This document shows positions 17,450-25,496 of a DNA stretch of 64,000 nt, one piece after another. The stretch covers positions 284,349 through 348,348 of the forward strand of contig NZ_NFJK01000001.1 of assembly GCF_002159845.1 (NCBI RefSeq), in the 5' to 3' direction. The notes beneath the pieces are model-generated. The model saw only the letters and a program-made list of their open reading frames with translations, did no database searches and was not told the origin of the DNA. Position 1 is the stretch's first letter. Every line of letters begins with the position of its first letter. The translations under genes were made by a program, and so were the position numbers. The stretch is from Anaeromassilibacillus sp. An250 (GTDB lineage Bacteria > Bacillota > Clostridia > Oscillospirales > Acutalibacteraceae).

Positions 17450-18403
17450 TTATATTTCCAATTGAGAAATAACTTGCTTCAATGCATCAGCACTCTTGTG
17501 CAGCAGATCTTCCTCATCTTTGGTCAGCGGAGGAACGACAGCACGGCGAATTCCCTGCGCCCCCACCACAAACGGAAGGCTCAGGCATACATCGTTAATG
17601 CCATACTGGTTGTGAATCATAGCGGAAACCGTCATCACCGAATCCGTATCCCGCAGGATGCACTCGCAAATGCGGCGAACCGAAAGGGCAATTGCATAGA
17701 ATGTAGCGCCCTTCAAAGCAATGACCTGAGCGCCTGCTGTGCGGACATCCTCTTCAATTTCCTTCAGTTCGGTTTTCCCGCAGCGGTTGTTCTGATCACA
17801 AATATATGTACAATATTTGCTCATTTCCATGCCTGCGATTGTGGTCAGGGACCACGGGATCATAGAAGTATCACCGTGCTCGCCAAACACATAAGCATGA
17901 ATATTCTTGGAATTAAGGCCCACATGCTCTGCAAGGCGGGAACGGAGACGTGCCGAATCCAACATGGTTCCGGAACCAAACACCTGGTTTTCAGACAGGT
18001 TGGTGTTTTTCAGGATAGCATACGTGATAATGTCCACCGGGTTGCTAACCACTACATAAATCGCATCCGGAGCATAGCGGGTAATCTGCGGCATAACAGA
18101 CTTGATGATGTTCACATTCGCTTGCGCCAGATCAATACGGGTTTGGCCGGGCTTCCGCGCCAAACCAACGGTGACAATAACCACATCGGAATCTACTGCT
18201 TCTTCATAGTCGCCCGCATGAATATTTACCGGTGCGCAGAAAGGCGTTCCCTGGAAGATATCCATAGCTTCGCCCTTGGCCTTTTTGTCGTTGATATCGA
18301 TCAGCAAAATCTCAGAAGCCATGCCGTCAATAGCCAACGTATAGGCGATAGTAGCTCCCACGTTTCCTGTTCCCAATATGGTGATTTTCTTGCCTTTTTT
18401 CAT
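17450..18403 (-). CDS. L-lactate/malate dehydrogenase family protein
   Basis: A 317-residue NAD-dependent 2-hydroxyacid dehydrogenase of the LDH/MDH fold. It has ITILGTGNVGATIAYTLA (nucleotide binding), SNPVDI, the catalytic GEHGDTSMIPWS loop and a conserved C-terminal helix. By overall similarity it would be called L-lactate dehydrogenase. However, the substrate-discriminating position is Arg in GLARKPGQTR, where classical LDH has Gln and malate dehydrogenase has Arg, so oxaloacetate/malate may be the real substrate pair. It is the first gene of the two-gene cargo operon, has its own promoter at 18582-18610, and starts behind GGGAG. Confidence 0.85.
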   Translation of the reverse strand: MKKGKKITILGTGNVGATIAYTLAIDGMASEILLIDINDKKAKGEAMDIFQGTPFCAPVNIHAGDYEEAVDSDVVIVTVGLARKPGQTRIDLAQANVNIIKSVMPQITRYAPDAIYVVVSNPVDIITYAILKNTNLSENQVFGSGTMLDSARLRSRLAEHVGLNSKNIHAYVFGEHGDTSMIPWSLTTIAGMEMSKYCTYICDQNNRCGKTELKEIEEDVRTAGAQVIALKGATFYAIALSVRRICECILRDTDSVMTVSAMIHNQYGINDVCLSLPFVVGAQGIRRAVVPPLTKDEEDLLHKSADALKQVISQLEI

Positions 18404-18477
18404 ACAGTTTTACTCCCTTGAATAGTGATGCATGGGACGGTTTTGATCTGCCATTTGCAAAAATTCGTCTTCTCCAT
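18400..18477 (-). CDS. Possible 25-residue leader ORF overlapping the ldh start
   Basis: In the ldh 5' leader an ATG at 18477, 8 bp after AAAGGA, opens a 25-codon frame (MEKTNFCKWQ...). Its TGA overlaps the dehydrogenase ATG (ATGA). The spacing suggests translational coupling. No conservation can be tested here, so it may be chance. Confidence 0.35.
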   Translation of the reverse strand: MEKTNFCKWQIKTVPCITIQGSKTV

Positions 18478-18581
18478 AAAGAGCATCCTTTCGATTTTTC
18501 CATCCGGCAAAAAGCTTTAACCGTCATCTGGGAGAAAGCAAAACAGAAAGCCGCCTTCTCCCCCATGCTAATATATTAAAA

Positions 18582-18610
18582 ATTATACACGACAATCTCG
18601 CCTTTGTAAA
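18582..18610 (-). promoter_or_regulatory. Sigma-A promoter of the ldh-malic enzyme operon
   Basis: On the minus strand TTTACA (18610-18605), a 17-bp spacer and TATAAT (18587-18582) form a strong promoter about 180 bp before the dehydrogenase start. Confidence 0.8.
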
Positions 18611-18651
18611 GAATTTTCCCGAATATTCCACCATATTCGAGAAAATTCTTT
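18608..18651. promoter_or_regulatory. Long dyad overlapping the -35 box, operator candidate
   Basis: AAAGAATTTTC at 18608-18618 is repeated inverted at 18641-18651, and inside it CGAATAT and ATATTCG form a second pair. The palindrome overlaps the -35 box of the cargo operon promoter. That placement suits a repressor or activator site better than a terminator. The sequence does not match the Rex consensus. Confidence 0.6.
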
Positions 18652-18766
18652 GGCCAGTGTACATTTCCGAACATAGGCTTCACCCCAAACCAAATGGGAC
18701 TGCATAATGGCGCCAAGGGCCTGCACGCATACATACTAACCCACGCTACAGAAAGGAAGGAGTTTC

Positions 18767-18976
18767 ATGCGAAAAAACCATGTACAGAGAATCATAGGAG
18801 CCCCTCTCAGTGGAGAGGCCATCCGCTGTCTAATCAACAAGGTTAATGGGTTCTACTTTGAGATAATCGAGCGGAAGTTGAACCAATCCCGCCTTTCTTC
18901 CCGTCAAAAGATTGCCATTATCGATCAAATTCTCGCTTCTCTAAAGGCACATGAAGGAAATAACGCAAGCAAGTGA
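18767..18976 (+). CDS. Small basic protein of the element, unknown
   Basis: A 69-residue protein (MRKNHVQRIIGAPLSGEAIR..., ending SLKAHEGNNASK) with a very good ribosome-binding site (GAAAGGAAGGAG). It is predicted to be mostly helical, with a basic middle (IIERKLNQSRLSSRQK). No family is recognised. It is the only other gene of the element besides the recombinase and the two cargo enzymes, and it is divergent from the cargo operon near the distal attachment site. A recombination directionality factor is one candidate role, by position only. Confidence 0.6.
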   Translation: MRKNHVQRIIGAPLSGEAIRCLINKVNGFYFEIIERKLNQSRLSSRQKIAIIDQILASLKAHEGNNASK

Positions 18977-19055
18977 TGTTTCCCATACGCCTTTTCCTTT
19001 GTTCTCATTGCCTATTAATTTCCTAAACCTACGTCCCCAATGTGTTTGGCATGTC

Positions 19056-20537
19056 CTAGATGCGCTGCGTCCTACCTCTGAAAGGATTTGTTTCCCCTTT
19101 GTGTGGTGGCGCAAATCGACCGTTGCACGGTACAAAGGAATTGGTGATCATCGCGATCAACCGTTCTCTGGGAGAATCAATGATCCGGCAGCCGACAATG
19201 CCTGCTGCGTTACATCCGAATCCCATACACATCGTTAATGCCTGTTTTCCGCAGGCATGCGCCTTTTTGAAGTACTTATCCAAATTAAATGCCACACGGG
19301 GAAGGTAGCCCAGGTCCTCCAATAAAGTGAACAAAGGGAAAAAAATAGCCATCGGCGGAAGCATCACGGATACCACCCAAGCCAATACCCGGTAAACCCC
19401 TTCCACCAGCATGCTCCGCAACCAGGCCGGCACGCCTATGGCTATGAACCCATCCATCAGACGGTCTTGCAACCAAAACAAACCTTCAGAAAGGAGTTCC
19501 GATGGATAATTGGCACCTGTGATCGTCAGCCAGAAGATCACGCCCAACAGAAGGAGCATGACCGGGAACCCCGTCCATTTGCTTGTCAAAATGCGGTCGA
19601 TTTTTTGGTCGCGCAGCTCGCGCTTTGTTTTTTCATGAACGACTACGCCGGTGCAGACTTTTTCCGCTGTGCGGACAATGCTGGATACAATCTGGTCACG
19701 GAGGTCCTCCTGGGAGATGCCCCGGCTGTGTAAACACTGTTTTGCCTCTTGTAATTTTCGCACAATCTCTTCTTTTTCCAACAAATCAAACCCTAGCGCA
19801 TCATTGAGGGAACGAAGTAGGGAATCGTCATGATCCAATAGACGCAGAGAGAGCCAACGCGCGTTCAAGGACTCCCCGTAGATCGTTGCCACAGAGGGCT
19901 GCAACATGGCTATGGCATCTTCGATGGGGCGGATATACGAAACTTGGATGGAAGATGGTGCGTCTTTGCCATCCAGTTGACGGCATACGGCGTCCATCAA
20001 ATCGTCCAGCCCTTTGTGGGACCGTGCGGCCGCTGGAACAACGGGAACCCCTAAGCGTTCCGACATCCGTTCCAGATCGAGGCGGATTCCCTTGCGTTCT
20101 GCTTCATCCATCAAATTCACGCAGACGACCACCCGGTTGGTAATCTCCAATGCCTGCAAGACTAAATTCATATTGCGCTCTAGGCAGGTGGCGTCGCACA
20201 CAACCACTACGGCGTCCGGATGCCCAAAGCACAAGAAGTCCCTTGCCACCTCTTCCTCCGCAGAATGCGCCATTAGGGAATAGCACCCGGGAATGTCCAC
20301 CAGGATAAAAGGACGCCCCCGGTATGTACATGTCCCTTGCGCGTTGGTCACCGTCTTGCCAGGCCAGTTTCCTGTATGTTGGTTCATTCCCGTCAATTCA
20401 TTGAATACGGTACTTTTCCCTACATTCGGATTCCCAGCCAAGGCGATCACACGGTCCTCCCCGCTCTGCCTTTTTATCACCAATCCCATATCCACCGCTT
20501 TGATTCCTGTGGACCTGCTGGTCAGCCCCAATTTCAT
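19056..20537 (-). pseudogene. feoB: feoB, 5' part with G domain (interrupted)
   Basis: The N-terminal about 475 residues of FeoB, the ferrous iron membrane transporter. The G domain shows G1 GNPNVGKS, G3 DIPGCYSL and G4 NLMDEAE. The helical spacer and first membrane helices follow, up to AMITNSFVPCNGRF at 19113-19115. Beyond this the frame reads about 19 codons of inserted DNA to a stop at 19056. The start at 20537 (MKLGLTSRSTG) is preferred by family pattern; ATG 20552 is also possible. It follows feoA on the same strand. As it stands the transporter lacks its C-terminal pore half, so Fe(II) uptake by this system should be off while the element is present. Confidence 0.93.
19096..19130. other. 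Element attachment junction (distal end)
   Basis: On the minus strand GTGCAACGGTCGA (feoB) is followed by the TTT core and GCGCCACCACACAAAGG (element). The element half-site is the inverted copy of the one at 14281-14297. Confidence 0.85.
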
Positions 20538-20565
20538 CACCCCATTTGTCATTTGGATATACAAC

Positions 20566-20594
20566 GGGAGGCGGGAAGCCTCTCCCCGCCTCCC
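20566..20594 (-). other. Hairpin in the feoA-feoB spacer
   Basis: GGGAGGCGGG at 20566-20575 and CCCGCCTCCC at 20585-20594 form a perfect 10-bp G/C stem. No T-run follows on the minus strand. It may stabilise or tune the feoA/feoB transcript. Confidence 0.6.
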
Positions 20595-20612
20595 GGCAAG
20601 CAGGCAGCAAGC

Positions 20613-20852
20613 TCATCCATTGCTCGCTACCAAAATATTGGAAGAATCCTCCGACCGCAGCGCGATCAACGCGCCGCGAATCCGATAAGCCACAGGGTCT
20701 CCTGCAGGGCTTTTTTGAACGCACTCGACCTCAGTCCCTTCAATTAGGCCAATGTCCTGTAACCTTCTGCGCATACTTCCTCTGGACAGCAGCGATGCTA
20801 CACGCGCACGCTCCCCCACCTGTAAATTGGCCAGGGAATCTATCTGAATCAT
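20613..20852 (-). CDS. feoA: Ferrous iron transport protein FeoA
   Basis: A 79-residue SH3-like protein (MIQIDSLANLQVGERARV, LQDIGLIEGTEVECVQKSP, GALIALRSEDSSNILV) with the FeoA-typical pattern. It is thought to interact with FeoB at the membrane and promote Fe(II) uptake. The start at 20852 follows AGGTGA; a GTG at 20864 is an alternative. It is the first gene of the feo operon, divergent from the DtxR-family gene. Confidence 0.92.
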   Translation of the reverse strand: MIQIDSLANLQVGERARVASLLSRGSMRRRLQDIGLIEGTEVECVQKSPAGDPVAYRIRGALIALRSEDSSNILVASNG

Positions 20853-20953
20853 AAGTGTATTCACCTCAAAATAAGTATTAGGATGTGGAAACTTTCTTTC
20901 CTGCTGCTAATATATGCGCTATGGAAGGATATGTTCCAGGGGGAGGTGTGGGC

Positions 20954-21373
20954 ATGGATGTGCCGTCCAAATTCCATACGCAAAAGGGATACGAATTGGC
21001 CGAACAAAATAAGCTGACGGCCGCTATGGAAGATTATTTGGAGATGATTTGCCGGCTAAGCCGGGAAGAAGGATATACGCGCGTCCATCTTTTGGCCAAA
21101 CATCTCAATGTCAAGCCGTCATCTGCATCCAAAATGGTGGATCATTTGAAAGAGTCCGGCCTTGTCCAGGCGGAGCGGTACGGATATATCCGTCCAACGC
21201 CGGAGGGAATCGCTCTGGGAGACTATCTCCTATACCGGCACAACCTGCTAAACCAGTTCCTTTGCTATATCAATCATTCGGACAACGAACTGGAACAAGT
21301 GGAGCGTATCGAGCATTTTATCGATGAACGGACCATCCGTAACATTGCCATTTTTTTGGAAAGCGCCCTGTAA
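20954..21373 (+). CDS. DtxR/MntR-family iron-dependent regulator of feo
   Basis: A 139-residue metal-responsive repressor. Its winged helix reads LTAAMEDYLEMICRL and YTRVHLLAKHLNVKPSSASKMVDHLKESGLV, followed by a helical dimerisation domain with candidate metal ligands (His in YRHNLLNQFL; ERIEHFIDE). It lacks a C-terminal SH3 domain. The start at 20954 follows GGGAGGTG. Its divergent position to feoA strongly suggests it represses feoAB when iron is plentiful. No clear operator was identified in the 100-bp gap. Confidence 0.87.
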   Translation: MDVPSKFHTQKGYELAEQNKLTAAMEDYLEMICRLSREEGYTRVHLLAKHLNVKPSSASKMVDHLKESGLVQAERYGYIRPTPEGIALGDYLLYRHNLLNQFLCYINHSDNELEQVERIEHFIDERTIRNIAIFLESAL

Positions 21374-21588
21374 ATCAGATCATTCTTCGTTTTTTAAGCG
21401 GTTCATGCTATAATAACTTCACCGGGAATGGTTTTGGTCAATGGCTTGCTGTTCCCCTTCCTCGTCCGATGGGAGGGCATGGAACCATGGTCGATCGTTC
21501 AGGAGTCCTGTTTTGGATAAGGTTCTTTGGCCTTTGATATGTTATAATAGACTGGATGGGAAAATAAATTGCTAAGGAGGAAAGTGAA

Positions 21589-22200
21589 ATGATTCGAAAT
21601 ATTGTTTTTGATATGGGAAATGTGTTGATTGACTACCAACCGATGAAATATACCCGGCGTTTTTTTCCGGACCCTTCTGAAGCTGCTCAAGTTTGTACGG
21701 AACTCTTTGGCGGCCCTGAATGGCCACTATTGGATCAAGGGACCATCGAACCGCAGGCTGCTCTCCGCCAGATCTGCGAACGGCTGCCAGCCTCCCTGCG
21801 TGCCCGTACAGAAGAGCTTTTTTGCCACTGGTTCGATCAACTGACCATCATCCCAGAGACCAACGCGCTCGGCAAACAAATGAAGGAAAACGGATACCGC
21901 CTATATATCCTCTCGAATGCCGCCTCCAGCTTTTATCAATACTGTTCCTGTATCCCAATCTTCCCGCTGTTGGACGGCTGTATCGTCTCCGCCGACGAAA
22001 AGTTGGTGAAACCTGACCCAGCCATTTTTCAACTTCTTTGTGAGCGCTATCATCTAATCCCAGAGGAATGTTTCTTCATTGACGACCGTCTCGAAAACAT
22101 CGAAGCAGCAAGCAATTTGGGGATGGCGGTTCATCAATATCAAATGGATGCGGATGCTTTACAAAATGCGTTGCGCAAAGCTGGCGTATCTTTGAAATAG
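21589..22200 (+). CDS. HAD-superfamily hydrolase (subfamily IA)
   Basis: A 203-residue phosphatase-like protein. Motif I FDMGNVLIDY contains the nucleophile Asp, motif II is ILSNAA, motif III includes Lys in DEKLVKPDP, and motif IV is FFIDDRLENIEAA. A small helical cap follows motif I. The group includes sugar and nucleotide phosphatases; the substrate cannot be assigned. It has a strong ribosome-binding site (AAGGAGG) and a TATAAT box at 21543-21548, and stands alone with its own terminator. Confidence 0.9.
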   Translation: MIRNIVFDMGNVLIDYQPMKYTRRFFPDPSEAAQVCTELFGGPEWPLLDQGTIEPQAALRQICERLPASLRARTEELFCHWFDQLTIIPETNALGKQMKENGYRLYILSNAASSFYQYCSCIPIFPLLDGCIVSADEKLVKPDPAIFQLLCERYHLIPEECFFIDDRLENIEAASNLGMAVHQYQMDADALQNALRKAGVSLK

Positions 22201-22211
22201 TCCATCGTTCC

Positions 22212-22250
22212 ATGCGGCGGGGAAAATGAGCGGACCCGCCGCATTTTTGC
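22212..22250 (+). terminator. Terminator of the HAD hydrolase gene
   Basis: ATGCGGCGGG at 22212-22221 and CCCGCCGCAT at 22235-22244 form a perfect stem followed by TTTTTG. Confidence 0.9.
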
Positions 22251-22501
22251 TGCCTAAAATTCCCTCTTAAATGCACATACGAAAAAGTCCACAATTTCAT
22301 AAATAGGATGCTGAAAAGATTTTATCGTCTGATTTTTGAAAATAGAGTTCTTGCTGCTGTTCTTCCGATGCAAACATGGTACAATAAGAAAAGGTTAAGA
22401 AGAGGCAGGGCTTATAAAAATTTTACGGGAAAAACTCGTCTTTTTCCCTTCCAAATCCATCTATACTATATCCCCCAATTTACATGAAAGAGTTGTGATT
22501 T

Positions 22502-23971
22502 ATGGTCTTCTCCAATCTGTTTTTTTTATTTGTTTTTCTTCCCCTCAATTTGCTATTCTACTCCTTGGCAAAAACCATCCGCACGCGGAACATCATTATG
22601 CTCCTGTTTTCCCTATTCTTCTATGCATGGGGGGAACCCGTCTATGTATTCCTCTTAATTGGGATGGCCTTCGCCGATTGGTTCTTCGCCCGCTTAATCC
22701 AAATAGGTAGGGATCGAAGAAGTCCTGCTTTAGCCAGAGGCGCTTTGATCGGCTCCCTGGTGGTCAGCTTAGGGCTTCTCGGGGCCTTTAAATATACAGG
22801 CTTCCTTGCGGAAACACTCCATCAATTGACAGGGTTTCCCTCCGTCATCCCTCAAATTGCGTTGCCGATCGGCATATCATTCTACACATTCCAATTGATT
22901 TCCTATGTGGTCGACGTGTACCGCGGAGAAGTGAAAGCGCAAAAGAAATTTTGGCTGCTATTGATGTATGTCAGTTTGTTCCATCAATGTATTGCTGGGC
23001 CAATTGTCCGCTACCAGGATGTCAACCAGGAAATCCTCTCTCGAAGGGCGACAAAAGCGGAGATCAGCCGCGGAATCAGCCGGTTTTGCACCGGATTGGC
23101 AAAAAAAGCGCTCCTTGCCAATAGCTGCGGCGCCTTAGCCGATACCCTGATCCTCTCCGATGCAGTTGCCTCAAATGCTGCTTCTCTTGCGCAAAATCTG
23201 GCCACTATACAAGCGCGCCCTGTGCTCTCCCTCTGGCTGGGGGTCTTTGCCTTCATGCTTCAGATTTATCTCGATTTTTCCGCCTACTCCGACATGGCCA
23301 TCGGCATGGGACTGATGATTGGATTCCATTATAAGGAAAACTTCGATTATCCATATCTCTCCCGTTCAGTCTCCGAATTCTGGCGCCGTTGGCATATCTC
23401 CCTTGGCTCCTTCTTCCGCGATTATGTCTACATCCCGCTGGGCGGCAACCGCCACGGTGTTCCCCGCACCATTGCCAACCTCTTTTTTGTCTGGTTCCTG
23501 ACGGGATTGTGGCATGGCGCCAGCTGGAATTTTGTACTCTGGGGGCTTTATTTCTTCGTATTTATCGCAGCAGAACGTCTCTTCCTTGGGAGGATATTGG
23601 AACGTATCCCCGTCATATTTTCGCATCTTTACCTCTTGATTGTCGTGTTCTTTGGCTGGGCGATCTTCCGTTTCCGGCAACCGGTGTTACTGAACGCCGT
23701 ATTGGGCGGCATGTTTGGCGCAAATGGGAACCCGCTGACCAATTTTGAATTCAACACCGTTTTCTTGAACTATGTATTCTTCCTGATTGCGGCGGTGATC
23801 GCCACCACCCCCTTGCTCAAGGCTTTGGGGGAGAGGTTCTCTTCCGGCGGCCTACGGACAGCTTATGCGTATAATGCACTGCAAATGTTTGTCCCTCCGC
23901 TTCTGCTTTTGCTCTCCACGGCCGCCTTAGTGGGCAACAGCTATAATCCATTCCTGTATTTCCAGTTTTAA
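22502..23971 (+). CDS. MBOAT-family membrane O-acyltransferase (AlgI/DltB-like)
   Basis: A 489-residue multi-pass membrane protein of the MBOAT family. Family segments are visible: FYAWGEP, FKYTGF, PIGISFYTFQLISYVVDVYRGE, EFWRRWHISLGSFFRDYVYIPLGGNR and the invariant-His motif TGLWHGASWNF. It moves acyl (usually acetyl) groups from a cytoplasmic donor through the membrane to a surface polymer. It is followed 14 bp later by a DHHW-type extracytoplasmic partner, the usual two-gene arrangement for surface polysaccharide O-acetylation. The acceptor polymer is not shown by the context. Confidence 0.93.
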   Translation: MVFSNLFFLFVFLPLNLLFYSLAKTIRTRNIIMLLFSLFFYAWGEPVYVFLLIGMAFADWFFARLIQIGRDRRSPALARGALIGSLVVSLGLLGAFKYTGFLAETLHQLTGFPSVIPQIALPIGISFYTFQLISYVVDVYRGEVKAQKKFWLLLMYVSLFHQCIAGPIVRYQDVNQEILSRRATKAEISRGISRFCTGLAKKALLANSCGALADTLILSDAVASNAASLAQNLATIQARPVLSLWLGVFAFMLQIYLDFSAYSDMAIGMGLMIGFHYKENFDYPYLSRSVSEFWRRWHISLGSFFRDYVYIPLGGNRHGVPRTIANLFFVWFLTGLWHGASWNFVLWGLYFFVFIAAERLFLGRILERIPVIFSHLYLLIVVFFGWAIFRFRQPVLLNAVLGGMFGANGNPLTNFEFNTVFLNYVFFLIAAVIATTPLLKALGERFSSGGLRTAYAYNALQMFVPPLLLLLSTAALVGNSYNPFLYFQF

Positions 23972-23985
23972 GGGGAGGTATATTC

Positions 23986-25344
23986 ATGAAAAAGAATCTT
24001 TCCTTCCACTCTAGGAAAATTTTGCTTTTTTTCCTATCCTTGGGCCTATTGACCGTGATCTCATGGATCATCCCCTTGCGCCCAACCTATTCGGAGTTCG
24101 AAAAGCGGGAACTGACCAAATTCCCCTCTTTTAGCCTCCAGGCGCTCTTCGACGGCAGCTACTTCGATCAAATCGACCTTTGGTTCTCCGATACTTTCCC
24201 TTTTCGCGATACATTCATCACCGGCAACAGCTATCTAAGACAGCTATACGGGCTTCATCCGGTACAGGTGAGCGGGGATGTGGAAGAGGGCGATGCCATT
24301 CCCTCCGCGCCTTCGCGGCCGTCTTCCTCCCCGGAATCCTCTTCCGCACCGGAAACGGCCGAGAGCACTTCTGCACCAGAGGAACCCTCTTCCGCACCGG
24401 ATGTTTCTTCGGAAGCGCCGGCCCCAGAAAAAGATGTCACCGGGGAGGTCACGCAGAGCCTTGGAGCCGTGCTGATCGTTGGGGACAGCGGTTATGAATA
24501 CTACAACTTTTCCAAAGATGTAGCCGATCAATATATCGGGATGCTCAACCATACCGCGCAAACCCTTGAGGGCACAGCACAAGTTTACGACATGGTCATC
24601 CCCACCAGCATGGACATCATGCTGCCGGATAGTTTCCGGCAGGGCCTCAATACCTCTTCACAAAAGGACGCCATTGCGTATATCAGCGGTTCCCTTACCC
24701 CTTCCATCAAGTCGGTACAGATCTACGATACGCTAAAGGCCCATTCGGATGAATATATCTATTTCCGCACAGACCATCACTGGACCGCGCTGGGGGCATA
24801 TTACGCCTATCGGTCGTTTGCAGATGTAAAGGGAACCACACCGTTGGAGCTTTCTCAATGCGAGAAAAAGGAGTTTAGCGGGTTCCTGGGAGCGTTCTAT
24901 TCCGATACCAATAAGAATCCCGCCTTGGCACAGAATCCGGATACCGTGATGGCCTACGTCCCCCCGGGGAATATCAAGATGCAGTATACCGACCGAAACG
25001 GCAACACATACAATTGGCCGTTGATCTCGGATGTGACCGACTGGGCAACCTCCACCAAATACAGCACCTTCATCGGCGGGGACAATCCTTATACCATCAT
25101 CCAGAATTCCGACCTGACAGACGGTTCCTCCTGCCTGGTGATTAAAGAATCGTTTGGAAATGCCTTTATCCCCTTCCTAGCAGCCAACTACCAAACGGTC
25201 CATGTGATTGATTACCGCTATTGGAACGGCAACATCCAGGACTTTGTCAAAACAAACGGTGTGCAAGATGTCCTATTCTTGAACAACGTATCCGCTACCC
25301 GGAATTCTTCTCTGGTTGGAAAAATGGCCACCCTTACAAAATAA
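23986..25344 (+). CDS. DHHW-motif extracytoplasmic protein (AlgJ-like acylation partner)
   Basis: A 452-residue protein with a single N-terminal membrane helix (ILLFFLSLGLLTVISWI), the typical FEKRELTKFP and FPFRD segments, and the TDHHWTALGAYYAYR motif that names the family. A GDSGYEYY block and KESFGNAF resemble SGNH-esterase blocks. A Ser/Pro/Glu-rich linker of about 50 residues (about 100-150) is inserted before the catalytic-like domain, presumably a flexible spacer across the wall. It should take acyl groups from the MBOAT protein and place them on a surface polymer. Confidence 0.9.
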   Translation: MKKNLSFHSRKILLFFLSLGLLTVISWIIPLRPTYSEFEKRELTKFPSFSLQALFDGSYFDQIDLWFSDTFPFRDTFITGNSYLRQLYGLHPVQVSGDVEEGDAIPSAPSRPSSSPESSSAPETAESTSAPEEPSSAPDVSSEAPAPEKDVTGEVTQSLGAVLIVGDSGYEYYNFSKDVADQYIGMLNHTAQTLEGTAQVYDMVIPTSMDIMLPDSFRQGLNTSSQKDAIAYISGSLTPSIKSVQIYDTLKAHSDEYIYFRTDHHWTALGAYYAYRSFADVKGTTPLELSQCEKKEFSGFLGAFYSDTNKNPALAQNPDTVMAYVPPGNIKMQYTDRNGNTYNWPLISDVTDWATSTKYSTFIGGDNPYTIIQNSDLTDGSSCLVIKESFGNAFIPFLAANYQTVHVIDYRYWNGNIQDFVKTNGVQDVLFLNNVSATRNSSLVGKMATLTK

Positions 25345-25434
25345 TGGCCAGCATGTATATCCATTGATCGAGGAGTAAAAAATAAAAGCATCTCTAGAAT
25401 TGCAAATAATATAAATAAGTTTATTTTCAATCAC

Positions 25435-25463
25435 TTGACATTATCTAGATTATGATATATAGT
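25435..25463 (+). promoter_or_regulatory. Sigma-A promoter of the SGNH hydrolase gene
   Basis: TTGACA at 25435-25440, a 17-bp spacer and TATAGT at 25458-25463, 34 bp before the coding start. Confidence 0.82.
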
Positions 25464-25496
25464 ATTAAAAACTAGATGATGTTTAGAGGTGCTTTT

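Larger units (their letters stand above)
14281..19115 (-). mobile_element. 4.8-kb serine-recombinase element inserted in feoB
   Basis: The segment between the two feoB pieces is about 4,835 bp, with a TTT shared at both junctions (AAA at 14278-14280 and 19113-19115 on the plus strand). It contains a large serine recombinase next to one end, a malic enzyme gene, a lactate/malate dehydrogenase-family gene and a 69-residue ORF. The inner ends are inverted repeats of each other, matching at 14 of 17 positions: TGCACCACCAGACAAAC and TGCGCCACCACACAAAG. The circular form would therefore have a near-palindromic attP centred on TT. Excision would restore feoB exactly. No phage or conjugation genes are present. 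Confidence 0.9.

Noticed and set aside
20853..20953. A DtxR or Fur operator between feoA and the divergent regulator gene
   Set aside because: No convincing 19-bp palindrome was found by eye; only weak A/T-rich repeats are present.
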